Part shown: positions 7,222 through 13,765 of the stretch, piece by piece
Numbering within the stretch: the first letter of the stretch is position 1
Layout of the letters: each line of letters opens with the position of its first letter
Origin: a virus
DNA: 57,657 bases
Strand: one strand, 5' to 3'
IMG/VR virus record: IMGVR_UViG_3300003332_000022
Location: 1-57,657 of that record
Made by a program: the position numbers and the translations under genes
The notes under the pieces: generated by a model
Database searches by the model: none
The model's input: only the letters and a program-made list of their open reading frames with translations
What the model was told of the DNA's origin: nothing

Positions 7222-7461
7222 TTATATAGGGGTTAATTTGTATTTTTCAGAATTGTTTAGTAAATACTTATCCCCTTTATATAGCATTTTTATATTGCCA
7301 TTGTCTGGTATTTTAACATAGTCTGATGCTTGTAAAAAATTCAAAGCCTCTATATTTTCACTACCAAATTTGTTTACAAAATTATTAAAATTTGCCGAAT
7401 TAGGATCATCTTTTATAAACTCCAATATATCTAAATCTATTTGGTTTAATTTTTTGGCCAT
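7222..7461 (-). CDS. Putative winged-helix-like protein, about 79 aa
   Basis: ATG 7461 (MAKKLNQIDLDILEFIK) follows the upstream stop closely; the longer frame to 7527 would overlap the upstream gene by about 60 nt. The N-terminal helix, the central FNNFVNKFG helix and the final beta-like IKMLYKGDKYLL resemble a winged-helix DNA-binding fold, the last element being a wing. This could be a transcriptional regulator, which would fit its place near the control region, but the assignment is weak. Confidence 0.5.
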   Translation of the reverse strand: MAKKLNQIDLDILEFIKDDPNSANFNNFVNKFGSENIEALNFLQASDYVKIPDNGNIKMLYKGDKYLLNNSEKYKLTPI

Positions 7462-7468
7462 TTTTGTC

Positions 7469-8008
7469 TCATTCAAATCTAGGTTTTTTTGGTACATATC
7501 CTTCTTTGCGATATTCAGAATTTCCACTCAAAGCTGCCGCCCTGTTAGTTGCTACTAAATTAATCCATGCTTTGTATCTACGTTCCGCTTCTATTTTTGC
7601 CTTCTCGAATAATTCATACACGCCAATTTCTATCTCTATATTTTGACTAGCGGCAACTTTTAATAATAATGCATCCTCTTTACTTGGGATATATAATATA
7701 TGACTATTAACTCTGTAACATCCTTTTTCTGGTTCGAAAATTATATCAAAGAATGTAGTATCCTTTATGGAAGCTGAAGCTGAAATAACTTCATCTTCTT
7801 TATCATTAGGATATTGTTTGGCCACCACAATCCAAGTTAGCCCATTAAAGTAGCACTTCTTTAATTGAAAAGGTTTAGGTTTTATAGTATAGGTTACCAA
7901 TTTAGGCTTAACCTCTTCAAATGAAGGTTGTTTGTTTATCTCTTCTGGGCTTTCTCCTTCTTTGAATTCTTCTTCATTAAAATCATCATTAAATTCTTTG
8001 TTTACCAT
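7469..8008 (-). CDS. Hypothetical protein, 179 aa
   Basis: Strong AAGGAG site upstream of ATG 8008. The N-terminus is very acidic (FNDDFNEEEFKEGESPEE), followed by a beta-rich middle (LVTYTIKPKPFQLKKCYF, TWIVVAKQ) and a long Ala/Glu/Arg helix ending in a basic tail. It is the first gene downstream of the promoter at 8062-8090, so probably early expressed. No family recognised; the acidic leader could mimic DNA or bind basic host proteins (speculative). Confidence 0.6.
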   Translation of the reverse strand: MVNKEFNDDFNEEEFKEGESPEEINKQPSFEEVKPKLVTYTIKPKPFQLKKCYFNGLTWIVVAKQYPNDKEDEVISASASIKDTTFFDIIFEPEKGCYRVNSHILYIPSKEDALLLKVAASQNIEIEIGVYELFEKAKIEAERRYKAWINLVATNRAAALSGNSEYRKEGYVPKKPRFE

Positions 8009-8061
8009 TTTATCTCCTTGTTTAATTAGGTTTGATTTATATTAATTTACTCGTTATATTT

Positions 8062-8090
8062 ATAATAATCTAAACCTATTGAAAAGTAAA
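8062..8090 (-). promoter_or_regulatory. Promoter (TTTACT-N17-TATTAT)
   Basis: -35 TTTACT at 8090-8085 followed by TTTCAA, 17-bp spacer, -10 TATTAT at 8067-8062. The extended -35 TTTACTTTTCAA is identical to that of the opposing promoter at 8382. Start of transcription near 8055, upstream of the gene at 8008. Confidence 0.65.
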
Positions 8091-8140
8091 GGTTAATTTT
8101 TAGTTATTTTCTTTGTACTCATAGGACCAGTATTGGATAG

Positions 8141-8163
8141 GTAAAGTTAAAAATAAACTTTAC
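8141..8163. promoter_or_regulatory. Dyad symmetry in divergent control region
   Basis: GTAAAGTT and AACTTTAC form perfect 8-bp arms around a 7-nt spacer. The site lies in the 460-nt gap between the divergent promoters at 8062-8090 (minus) and 8382-8410 (plus). It could be an operator or a weak hairpin. The rest of the gap (8009-8470) is AT-rich and holds no convincing ORF. Confidence 0.35.
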
Positions 8164-8381
8164 ACTGAGTTTGAAACATATTGTAGGTTCGAGGGGTTTT
8201 TTACTTTAAATTACTTAGCTATAGTATTTTTTTTGTCGTCTTTTAGATTATATTAAGGTTATTCTATAAAACGATATATAATTCAGTATAGCTAAAGAAG
8301 TGCTAGGAAATCGGGTTTAAACCTACAAATCAATACAACTACATTGTAAAGATTAATGATATTAGGTGCTTATATAAGGAC

Positions 8382-8410
8382 TTTACTTTTCAAAGGATTT
8401 TTATTATAAT
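8382..8410 (+). promoter_or_regulatory. Promoter (TTTACT-N17-TATAAT)
   Basis: TTTACT at 8382-8387, 17-bp spacer starting TTTCAA, consensus TATAAT at 8405-8410. Transcription would start near 8417, giving a leader of about 54 nt before the small terminase ATG at 8471. It is the only plus-strand promoter seen before the late operon promoter at 12213. Confidence 0.7.
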
Positions 8411-8425
8411 AGAGACATTATTTGA

Positions 8426-8449
8426 CCACCCGAACTTGAACTTTTTACT
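8426..8449 (+). repeat. Dispersed motif CCACCCG-N9-TTTTTACT, copy 1
   Basis: CCACCCG at 8426-8432, nine bases, then TTTTTACT at 8442-8449, inside the small terminase leader. The same spaced motif occurs at about 9093-9116 and 9155-9178; weaker forms (CCCG-N9-ATTTTA) lie at 10727 and 10777. The fixed 9-bp gap across otherwise different sequence suggests a protein-binding site. Confidence 0.5.
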
Positions 8450-8470
8450 AACCATAACCAATAAACTAAA

Positions 8471-8989
8471 ATGACTGCTATACCTGTTGTAGAGGAAAAA
8501 CCTATCAATCCAAGTAAACCATATACTGTGATGCCAAATGGAGGGATAAGATTCTATACAACCAAGTATCGTACTGAAATGGATCAGATTGCTTATGATG
8601 CTGTCGCTCAAGAAGATGGAACATTAACCCATGCTTGCTATGCTTTGGGAATTGCTAAATCAACCTTGCTAAAATGGATGGGAAGATATCCTAGTTTCTT
8701 TGAAGCAATTTCAAGAGGGAAAGAAGTTGGGGAATATTTGTTTAGACAAAAAGTTAAGGAAGTGGCTTTCCAACCAACTAGTGGAGTCAATAATACTCTT
8801 ATTAAGATGATTGCTCGGAATGTCCATGGTATTGATATTGAAAGTGAAGTTAGCATCAACATTAACGTTGGTAATAAGAAGGAATTGGCAAATGAAGATT
8901 GTAGGCTTTATCAGGAGGAAATGGAGAATATAATTGAAGGTGATTATGAGGAAGTTGCTCAGATTGAGCATAATGATGAAGACCAATGA
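8471..8989 (+). CDS. terS: Terminase small subunit
   Basis: 172 aa. Residues about 40-90 form a helix-turn-helix region (GTLTHACYALGIAKSTLLKWMGRYPSF, written here in parts: HACYALGIAKSTLLKW) typical of small terminases that recognise the packaging site. A later helix and an acidic tail (EYEEVAQIEHNDEDQ-like) match oligomerisation and large-subunit contact regions. It is separated by about 5 kb from the large subunit, unusual since the two genes are usually adjacent. No Shine-Dalgarno precedes the ATG. Tandem palindromes follow immediately and may be its target. Confidence 0.75.
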   Translation: MTAIPVVEEKPINPSKPYTVMPNGGIRFYTTKYRTEMDQIAYDAVAQEDGTLTHACYALGIAKSTLLKWMGRYPSFFEAISRGKEVGEYLFRQKVKEVAFQPTSGVNNTLIKMIARNVHGIDIESEVSININVGNKKELANEDCRLYQEEMENIIEGDYEEVAQIEHNDEDQ

Positions 8990-8997
8990 TTAGGACA

Positions 8998-9067
8998 GTA
9001 ACGTTACCAGCGGTACTTTTCAAGGTAGGTAACGTTACAGTAACGTTACAGTAACGTTACAGTAACG
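8998..9067. repeat. Tandem 11-bp palindromic repeats (GTAACGTTACA)
   Basis: Three head-to-tail copies of GTAACGTTACA at 9029-9061 plus a partial at 9062-9067, and one isolated GTAACGTTAC at 8998-9007. Each unit is a perfect 10-bp palindrome, and the 11-bp period places the units on nearly one DNA face. Position right after the small terminase gene suits a packaging (pac) site or a regulator array. Confidence 0.7.
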
Positions 9068-9092
9068 ATTGAAAACAACTAAAAATTCAGGC

Positions 9093-9178
9093 CACCCGTG
9101 TGGACGCTTTTTACTAGTTGGGGCACCCTGGACAAAATTTTTTGGGCGAGTTGACCACCCGCCCATTCGCTTTTTACT
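9093..9178 (+). repeat. Motif CCACCCG-N9-TTTTTACT, copies 2 and 3
   Basis: Copies at about 9093-9116 (spacer TGTGGACGC) and 9155-9178 (spacer CCCATTCGC) share both flanks exactly with copy 1 at 8426. They overlap the end of the small minus-strand gene at 9174. No plus-strand gene in this stretch is convincing. Confidence 0.5.
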
Positions 9179-9347
9179 CCATCGCCTCGACCCAAATTTC
9201 AATATCTTCTTCGCTAGACAACACCAAAAGATCAGTTACAACCCTCAAGGGCAATTCACTCTTATTAACATTAGCAAAATCAATGGCCACCCAATGATCA
9301 TCTTTCAATAGGATCTTAGATACCCTCAAATCCATACTCATCAACAT
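9174..9347 (-). CDS. Hypothetical acidic protein, 57 aa
   Basis: Frame from ATG 9347 (also Met at 9341 and 9335) to TAA 9174. It encodes an amphipathic, protein-like sequence: LRVSKILLKDDHWVAIDFANV, split here as SKILLKDDHW and VAIDFANVNK, then VVTDLLVLSSEEDIEIW. AGGAG lies about 13 nt upstream, rather far. Just upstream, in another frame without a start codon, lies RIGELYFNVDEYGFEG, which may be the missing N-terminus after a 1-nt frameshift. Function unknown. Confidence 0.45.
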   Translation of the reverse strand: MLMSMDLRVSKILLKDDHWVAIDFANVNKSELPLRVVTDLLVLSSEEDIEIWVEAME

Positions 9348-9390
9348 TAAAGTATAATTCTCCTATTCTAAAAGGTTGTATCTACCCTTA

Positions 9391-9455
9391 GCAATCGTTT
9401 AAAGCGGGTAAATAATCTGTTCATATACCTCCCCTATAACTTACTATAGGGGATA
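9391..9455. repeat. Intergenic dyad element, copy 1
   Basis: A CGTTTAAAG box at about 9395 is followed some 35 nt later by CCCCTATA-ACTTAC-TATAGGGG (9432-9453), an 8-bp perfect stem with 6-nt loop. Related elements occur near 26055, 38590, 45304 and 55530. On the minus strand the dyad contains TATAGT, the -10 of this phage's promoters, but no good -35 is present here. Confidence 0.5.
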
Positions 9456-9462
9456 GGTTTAA

Positions 9463-9669
9463 TCAATTTTCTAAGGGGGTTAAATCGATTTGATAGTCAC
9501 AAACAGGGCATATACCATCTTCTATATGCATTGGGAGGGAATATATAGAACAATTAGGGCATTGGATTGCCCTTCTTACTTGGATTAATTTTTTGAGATC
9601 TTGGAGATTTTCAACAACCACTTGGGCTATTGAATTGGCTCTATTATACACTTCAATTTTTTCTCTCAT
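9463..9669 (-). CDS. Zinc-ribbon protein, 68 aa
   Basis: The C-terminal half has CPNC at about residues 37-40 and CPVC at about 54-57, a classic zinc ribbon, after an N-terminal helix rich in Val/Leu/Glu. Such proteins often bind DNA, RNA or RNA polymerase. It belongs to the minus-strand set driven from the promoter at 10654-10682. No strong Shine-Dalgarno is visible. Confidence 0.62.
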   Translation of the reverse strand: MREKIEVYNRANSIAQVVVENLQDLKKLIQVRRAIQCPNCSIYSLPMHIEDGICPVCDYQIDLTPLEN

Positions 9670-9768
9670 CTTTTTTAACCTTTTTGATTTTTTGATTTTC
9701 GTAATATTAGCTAAAATAGCTATTTCAATTCTTGAAAGAAACGACTTAATTTGAGAAGGGATTACGAC

Positions 9769-9984
9769 TTACGACCTTGCCTCTTGTCCATAATTCAGTT
9801 CTTGTTCAATGGACCCTATGTCAGGGCCACGAACAATAACAATAAGATCTCCCTCTTCGCAAGAGATCAGGTGGTTGTATTTCTTTCCGAAATACTCGTC
9901 ATCTGCGTTGGCAATATAGCTCCCGCAAAAAAAGTTATTATTTTTTTTTGCGTCGGCTATTGCTTTCCCTAATAAAATTTTCAT
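9769..9984 (-). CDS. Hypothetical protein, about 71 aa
   Basis: ATG 9984 is preferred to 10044 because AAGGGAAAC sits directly upstream and the product begins with a clean hydrophobic strand, MKILLGKAIADAKK. The middle NNNFFCGSYIANADDEYFGKKY and the C-terminal DLIVIVRGPDIGSIEQEL look like a small alpha/beta domain. No known family. An intact small gene in a region where neighbours appear frameshifted. Confidence 0.5.
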   Translation of the reverse strand: MKILLGKAIADAKKNNNFFCGSYIANADDEYFGKKYNHLISCEEGDLIVIVRGPDIGSIEQELNYGQEARS

Positions 9985-10107
9985 GTTTCCCTTTTTTTTG
10001 AGTTTTTGGATTAAAGTTCTTTCTCGACAGCTAGTCAAGCCCAACTACAAGGAGCAATTTCACAATTATCACTAAAGTCACAAAGTTTAATTTGGTCTTG
10101 ATTGAGT

Positions 10108-10263
10108 TTAAAACCAAATCGAATTTATTCCTTTTAAGCACAATTCTTCATTTTCGTATTTCCTTATTAATGAAATGCGTCTAAGAGCTTCATCAAAATC
10201 AATTAACTTTGATATGTAGTCTTCCTTAACGCCATTCATCAAAAGCTTAATTTCTTCTTTCAT
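10108..10263 (-). CDS. Hypothetical helical protein, 51 aa (possibly truncated)
   Basis: Frame from ATG 10263 to TAA 10108. The sequence is protein-like and helical (MKEEIKLLMNGVKEDYISKL, then DFDEALRRISLIRKYENEE). Just past the stop a shifted frame continues with FGFKLNQDQIKLCDFSDNC and APCSWA, which also looks coding, so the gene may have lost its 3' part to a 1-nt indel near 10120. No known function. Confidence 0.45.
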   Translation of the reverse strand: MKEEIKLLMNGVKEDYISKLIDFDEALRRISLIRKYENEELCLKGINSIWF

Positions 10264-10297
10264 TTTCAACACCCGGTTTTGTGGATTTTACTACTAA

Positions 10298-10313
10298 GGG
10301 GCCAATTAGCCCC
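10298..10313 (-). terminator. Small GC hairpin after minus gene
   Basis: GGGGC-TAATTG-GCCCC on the minus strand, 7 nt past the stop at 10320. The following sequence is TTAGTAG rather than a T-run, so it may stabilise mRNA ends or be a weak terminator. Confidence 0.35.
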
Positions 10314-10319
10314 GATCTT

Positions 10320-10606
10320 TTATCTATCAAAGGAGCAAATAGGAGGAGAACCAAAGTAAGCCATCTTCGCATCTATCTCGTCAATAGAAAAACTTGAATC
10401 AGCAACTCGAACATTTTTAGGCTCGTCATCAATAAACAAGTAAGCCTCTTCATCTTCACTCAAATCAAAGCTCTTCAAATACTCCAAGGGCTCAATTCCG
10501 CTAGGAAGGGATACAACTTTCCAAGGGGTCAAATCCTCTCTCGGATATTCTTGGTCATCTTCCCCACCAAGTAGAACGCTATAAAATTGGTAAAGTTAAA
10601 TTTCAT
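10320..10606 (-). pseudogene. Small gene with probable 1-nt frameshift
   Basis: A strong start (AGGAG before ATG 10606) opens a frame that ends after 25 codons at about 10529. The long downstream frame (10320-10532, containing LPSGIEPLEYLKSFDLSEDEE) has no normal start; its natural extension upstream in the same frame reads LYQFYSVLLGGEDDQEYP up to a TAA just after the ATG region. The two parts look like one protein of about 95 aa split by a +1 shift near 10594. Recoding or a sequence error are alternatives. The product is acidic; function unknown. Confidence 0.5.
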
Positions 10607-10653
10607 TTTATCTCCTTTTAGGTTATTGTTTGAGTTCTTACTCGTTATATTTT

Positions 10654-10682
10654 ATTCTACCTAGCGGAAGTTGAAAAGTAAA
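10654..10682 (-). promoter_or_regulatory. Promoter (TTTACT-N17-TAGAAT)
   Basis: -35 TTTACT at 10682-10677 followed by TTTCAA, 17-bp spacer, -10 TAGAAT at 10659-10654. Start near 10647 gives a leader of about 40 nt before ATG 10606. It is probably the promoter for the small minus genes down to 9174. Confidence 0.65.
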
Positions 10683-10726
10683 GGAGTTGAATTGATTTAT
10701 CTTTTTTAAATCAACTACATCCAAGA

Positions 10727-10830
10727 CCCGAACTTGAATATTTTAGGTTGGTGAAATGCGAGTTTTCAATCCAACGCCCGGTCGTGAATATTTTACATGC
10801 CAACTGGCCATTTTTGGGTGGTGAAATGTG
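10727..10830 (+). repeat. Two CCCG-N9-ATTTTA motifs and paired GGTGAAATG boxes
   Basis: CCCG-AACTTGAAT-ATTTTAGG at 10727-10747 and CCCG-GTCGTGAAT-ATTTTACA at 10777-10797 are weaker versions of the motif at 8426. Each is followed by a GGTGAAATG box (near 10751 and 10820). This segment has no gene. Confidence 0.4.
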
Positions 10831-10852
10831 TAAATGGTGGTGATTAGTCAAA

Positions 10853-10972
10853 CTTAACATAAACATTAGTTAAACTTAGTCTAAGTTTGACTTAACATGA
10901 ACATTAGTTAAACTTAACATCAAATCAAATCTATAAAATAATAGATTTTGAAATCTATAAAATAATAGATTT
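10853..10972. repeat. Direct repeats of 26 bp and 22 bp
   Basis: A 26-bp unit starting CTTAACAT and ending TTAAACTTA occurs at 10853-10878 and 10891-10916 with one mismatch; between and around them AAACTTA-GTC-TAAGTTT forms a dyad. A 22-bp unit AAATCTAT...ATAGATTT, itself nearly palindromic, is repeated exactly at 10927-10948 and 10951-10972. The block lies just past the terminator at 10982 and contains no ORF. Possible regulator or replication-protein sites. Confidence 0.6.
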
Positions 10973-10981
10973 CATCCAGGC

Positions 10982-11012
10982 AAAAAAAATTGGAGCGATA
11001 TTTCGCTCCAAT
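10982..11012 (-). terminator. Rho-independent terminator
   Basis: On the minus strand a perfect 10-bp stem (ATTGGAGCGA / TCGCTCCAAT, 4-nt loop, 11012-10989) runs into eight T residues (10989-10982). It lies 8 nt after the stop at 11021. It is the clearest intrinsic terminator in the window. Confidence 0.85.
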
Positions 11013-11020
11013 CTTAAAAT

Positions 11021-11371
11021 CTATTTCTTTTTTGAAATTGATTTTTTTGGGCTAGCTAATTTTTTTGCTAGCTTGATTCCTTCGTCTGAGGCCTTTTTGA
11101 TATAAGTCGCTTTTTGTCCTCGATAAAAACTTGGGCCGGATTTTTTCAAAATTCGCAAAGTTGTTCGAATTAAACTTTGCTCTCTGGCTTTGATTCTTAC
11201 TTCGTAACCGTTTTTGGTTTTGATTGGAGTTTTTTGATTTAAGACTTCGCAACCGTTTTTGGTAAAGTCAATAATTGAAGCTTGAAGAAGACCCAAATTT
11301 TCAAAAGCGATCGTATAAACTACGCCAGATTTTGAAGAAGATCCACGAACCATTTTAATTTGACTTTTCAT
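11021..11371 (-). CDS. Basic hypothetical protein, 116 aa
   Basis: AGGAAT precedes ATG 11371. The product has a beta-rich middle (GVVYTIAFENLGLLQASIID) and a strongly basic C-terminus ending KLASPKKSISKKK, suggesting nucleic-acid binding. It stands alone between the promoter at 11506-11534 and the terminator at 10982-11012, a monocistronic unit beside the repeat array at 11862-12114. A role as a replication or array-binding protein is possible but is inference from place and charge only. Confidence 0.55.
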   Translation of the reverse strand: MKSQIKMVRGSSSKSGVVYTIAFENLGLLQASIIDFTKNGCEVLNQKTPIKTKNGYEVRIKAREQSLIRTTLRILKKSGPSFYRGQKATYIKKASDEGIKLAKKLASPKKSISKKK

Positions 11372-11505
11372 TTTATTCCTTTTTTTGAATTTTTGGATTT
11401 TTGGATTTTGAGCAAAATTTTTGGGAAGTAGATATTTTTTGTACCGGCTTATCCCGGATCCAGCTTCTCAGCTCCTTTGAGGTGTTTCCCTGACCTCTAT
11501 TTATA

Positions 11506-11534
11506 ATACTACTCTGGAAAAATCAGAAAGTAAA
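11506..11534 (-). promoter_or_regulatory. Promoter (TTTACT-N17-TAGTAT)
   Basis: -35 TTTACT at 11534-11529, 17-bp spacer, -10 TAGTAT at 11511-11506. Predicted start near 11499 leaves a long leader of about 128 nt before ATG 11371, which contains a mixed-composition stretch near 11440-11490 that could form secondary structure. Confidence 0.6.
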
Positions 11535-11574
11535 GAAAAAAAGATCAGAAAATCGCCTGTAATATCAGGAGTTT

Positions 11575-11655
11575 AGTAAAATAATTAAAATAAAATGATT
11601 TAAATAGGATAAAAATAAATGAAAATAAATAAAAATAAAATGAAAATAGTTTAGT
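11575..11655. other. AT-rich tract, possible DNA-unwinding element
   Basis: About 80 bp composed almost only of A and T, with A-rich short units (AAAATAA, AAAATGA) repeated irregularly. It lies 200 bp from the 23-bp repeat array and is gene-free. AT-rich tracts next to repeated binding sites are typical of replication origins; here that is inference. The rest of 11372-11861 holds no convincing gene. Confidence 0.45.
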
Positions 11656-11861
11656 TAGGTTTGAAAAATCTAGCTAAACCGATAATTATCGCAAAAATCG
11701 TTTTCTATCGGTTTAAATCGCAGAAATCTGTTTCTGGTAAATAATGGAAAGTAAAGGGTTTCAGCCTTATTTATTCTAATGCTATCTATTAGCCAGACTT
11801 TATTAGCCAAACTTAATTGCTTAGTTAAGTATAGCTAATGGGAAAAAATTACCTGTTGGGT

Positions 11862-12114
11862 GTTTGTATATACTAATTGGAATTGTTTGCCTATACTAAA
11901 TGATAATGTTCGCATATACTAATTTGAATTGTTAGTATATAAGAAATGGAAATGTTCGTATTGGCTAACTTGTAATGTTAGTATATACGAATTGTTTTGT
12001 TTAGTATATACGAAATGATAATGTTTGTATAGGCAAACTTGAATTGTTTGCGTTAGCAAATTTGTAATGTTCGTATACGCAAAAAAGTATTGTTTGCCCT
12101 AACAAACATCCAAC
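11862..12114. repeat. Array of eleven degenerate 23-bp iterons
   Basis: Eleven head-to-tail units with exact 23-bp period (11862, 11885, 11908, 11931, 11954, 11977, 12000, 12023, 12046, 12069, 12092). Each begins GTTNG (one begins TTTAG), then six variable bases, then CNAA or a near match (unit 4 has AGAA), then about six bases usually ending AAT or ATT. GTTNG-N6-CNAA is a degenerate dyad (for example TTTGC and GCAAA in unit 9). Between units the invariant bases stay while the rest drifts. There are no unique spacers, so it is not CRISPR. Best explained as binding sites for an initiator or partition-type protein. Confidence 0.8.
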
Positions 12115-12212
12115 CAACCCTATTATTCTCACCCCTGGTTGCTACCGCGCACTAACCACTCGAATACCATCACCCCCATGTCCTGTCTAAAAAATTTTTT
12201 CAATTTTTTTTC

Positions 12213-12241
12213 TTTACTAATCAATTCCCCCCAACTATACT
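12213..12241 (+). promoter_or_regulatory. Late operon promoter (TTTACT-N17-TATACT)
   Basis: TTTACT at 12213-12218, 17-bp spacer, TATACT at 12236-12241. The predicted start, 7 bp past the -10, falls on the A of the endolysin ATG at 12248, so the first gene may be translated from a leaderless message. The spacer carries a C6 run. Confidence 0.6.
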
Positions 12242-12247
12242 AATAAT

Positions 12248-12619
12248 ATGAATACAAATTGGGGAGCATTCAAAACACATTTCAAACCAGAAGAGTTCGC
12301 TGATCCAACAGGCGCCAACGGCATGAACGAAGACTTCATGTCTAAACTGTTCTCAGCCAGGGTATTGGCCGATACATCTTTCAAAATAACCTCTGGGTTT
12401 AGAACCCCAGAACATAACGCTAAAGTAGGTGGCTCTAAAACATCTTCTCACTTGTTTGGCCTAGCAAGCGATATAGAAGCACACAATTCAATAAAGCGGA
12501 GCCTAATCATTTCTTCATTGCTAGAAGTTGGCTTCACAAGAATAGGAATTGGCGCCACTTTTATACACGTTGATTTGGATCCTATAAAAACGCAAAATGT
12601 CATTTGGCTATATCAATGA
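12248..12619 (+). CDS. Peptidase M15-family endolysin
   Basis: 123 aa. SGFRTPEHNAKVGGSK, then SSHLFGLASDIE, supply the conserved SxHxxGxAxD zinc-ligand motif, and FIHVDLD near the end gives the last His. M15 peptidases cut peptidoglycan cross-links or stem peptides and serve as endolysins. No signal peptide, so release needs a holin, possibly the small membrane protein two genes on. There is no Shine-Dalgarno; the promoter predicts a leaderless start. Confidence 0.85.
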   Translation: MNTNWGAFKTHFKPEEFADPTGANGMNEDFMSKLFSARVLADTSFKITSGFRTPEHNAKVGGSKTSSHLFGLASDIEAHNSIKRSLIISSLLEVGFTRIGIGATFIHVDLDPIKTQNVIWLYQ

Positions 12620-13758
12620 AAAAAATTTTTTTATTTTTTTTAATAATCATTTTGACCACTTCTTGTAAGGATATTGCTGATAAGTGGTTTGGAACATCAT
12701 CTTCAACTCCAAATCCTGTTCCTATTGGGACAGACACCACTTTTACACAAGCAGAATTAGATGATAAAATTTCCTTATATATAAGTGCACAAGAAAAACA
12801 TATAGATTCTTATAACTTGATTCTACCAAAGCTCGATAACACTTTTGTGCAACAAGGAGATGCGGCAACTTGGACGGCGGCAACTATTTCCACTAATTGT
12901 ATGCTAAAACAAGATGTTACTTCTTTATGGCAAGGGATGAAGGGCATCCAACTGTCTAGCGGAACATTAATAAGGCACCCTTTAGATGTTGGAGGAACGT
13001 CAATATCCAAGGATTTAATTGCCTTATGGCTATCGATGGGTGCAATAGCTTATCATACAGATTGTGAACCTGTTAAAAGTGAATTTGGGGCGTCATTAAT
13101 TAAATTTATTGAATATGGTAGAGATAATAATTGGGAATACGGGCTAGCGGGTAGAAAAGATTTATCGACTACTCTTTTAGTTGGTAGGCAAGCTTTAAAG
13201 GCTGTTTCTAGCCTTTATAATCTAGGTTATAGCGATAGTGCCTTAAATATGAATACTTCGATAAGCAATGTTTTAACTAATGCCTCGATGGCTGACTTTA
13301 TTAATGAAAATTACTATAAATGTCATCGAAATGCTGATCAAGTTGCTTGTTTACGCATTGTAGACCAAGGAGTTTTTGGCAATCACTTAACCTTCCAAAC
13401 AATTTTAATTCATTATATCGAAGCTTTACATGTGGAAGATCCAGTTTATAAATTAAAATATTTAAAGCTTTCTCTTGAGTCTTTGGCTAGAGTGGGTGAT
13501 AATATTGGTTATAACAACTGGTTATTTGTCTCAGCCTATCGTAAACTGGTTCTTCAAACTGATGCAAACGATGATATTTTTAGCTTTTTATACCACAAAT
13601 TTCCTGATTCACTTCCTACTGAGAAGGTAGGAGTTGAAGGTTGGGGCTGTACAGACTTTATTTGGCAAAGAGTTCCAGGGGAAAATTGTAATAATAGCAA
13701 CTTAACTCATATTGGAACTGATTTCTTAATGGTAGTTGGCATTTTAAAAGGACTATAA
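12616..13758 (+). CDS. Predicted lipoprotein, 380 aa, unknown function
   Basis: ATG 12616 overlaps the endolysin stop (ATGA) and gives MKKIFLFFLIIILTTSC: a basic start, hydrophobic core and a Cys at 17 as a lipobox-like lipidation site. A Ser/Thr/Pro-rich linker follows, then a helical body with many Trp, Cys and paired aromatic residues and repeated Leu/Ala helices, suggesting an alpha/alpha-toroid or repeat fold. It would sit on a membrane facing the periplasm. Between endolysin and holin-like genes it may help lysis, exclude superinfection or act on glycans. No family recognised. Confidence 0.6.
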   Translation: MKKIFLFFLIIILTTSCKDIADKWFGTSSSTPNPVPIGTDTTFTQAELDDKISLYISAQEKHIDSYNLILPKLDNTFVQQGDAATWTAATISTNCMLKQDVTSLWQGMKGIQLSSGTLIRHPLDVGGTSISKDLIALWLSMGAIAYHTDCEPVKSEFGASLIKFIEYGRDNNWEYGLAGRKDLSTTLLVGRQALKAVSSLYNLGYSDSALNMNTSISNVLTNASMADFINENYYKCHRNADQVACLRIVDQGVFGNHLTFQTILIHYIEALHVEDPVYKLKYLKLSLESLARVGDNIGYNNWLFVSAYRKLVLQTDANDDIFSFLYHKFPDSLPTEKVGVEGWGCTDFIWQRVPGENCNNSNLTHIGTDFLMVVGILKGL

Positions 13759-13765
13759 GGTGATT

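Noticed and set aside
9069-9311. 80-aa plus-strand ORF after the 11-bp palindromes
   Set aside because: It covers two copies of the CCACCCG motif, lacks a Shine-Dalgarno and lies opposite a better minus-strand frame (9174-9347).
11862-12114. CRISPR array
   Set aside because: Units are 23 bp end to end with no unique spacers, the repeats are degenerate, and no Cas genes besides a lone Cas4-like nuclease are present.
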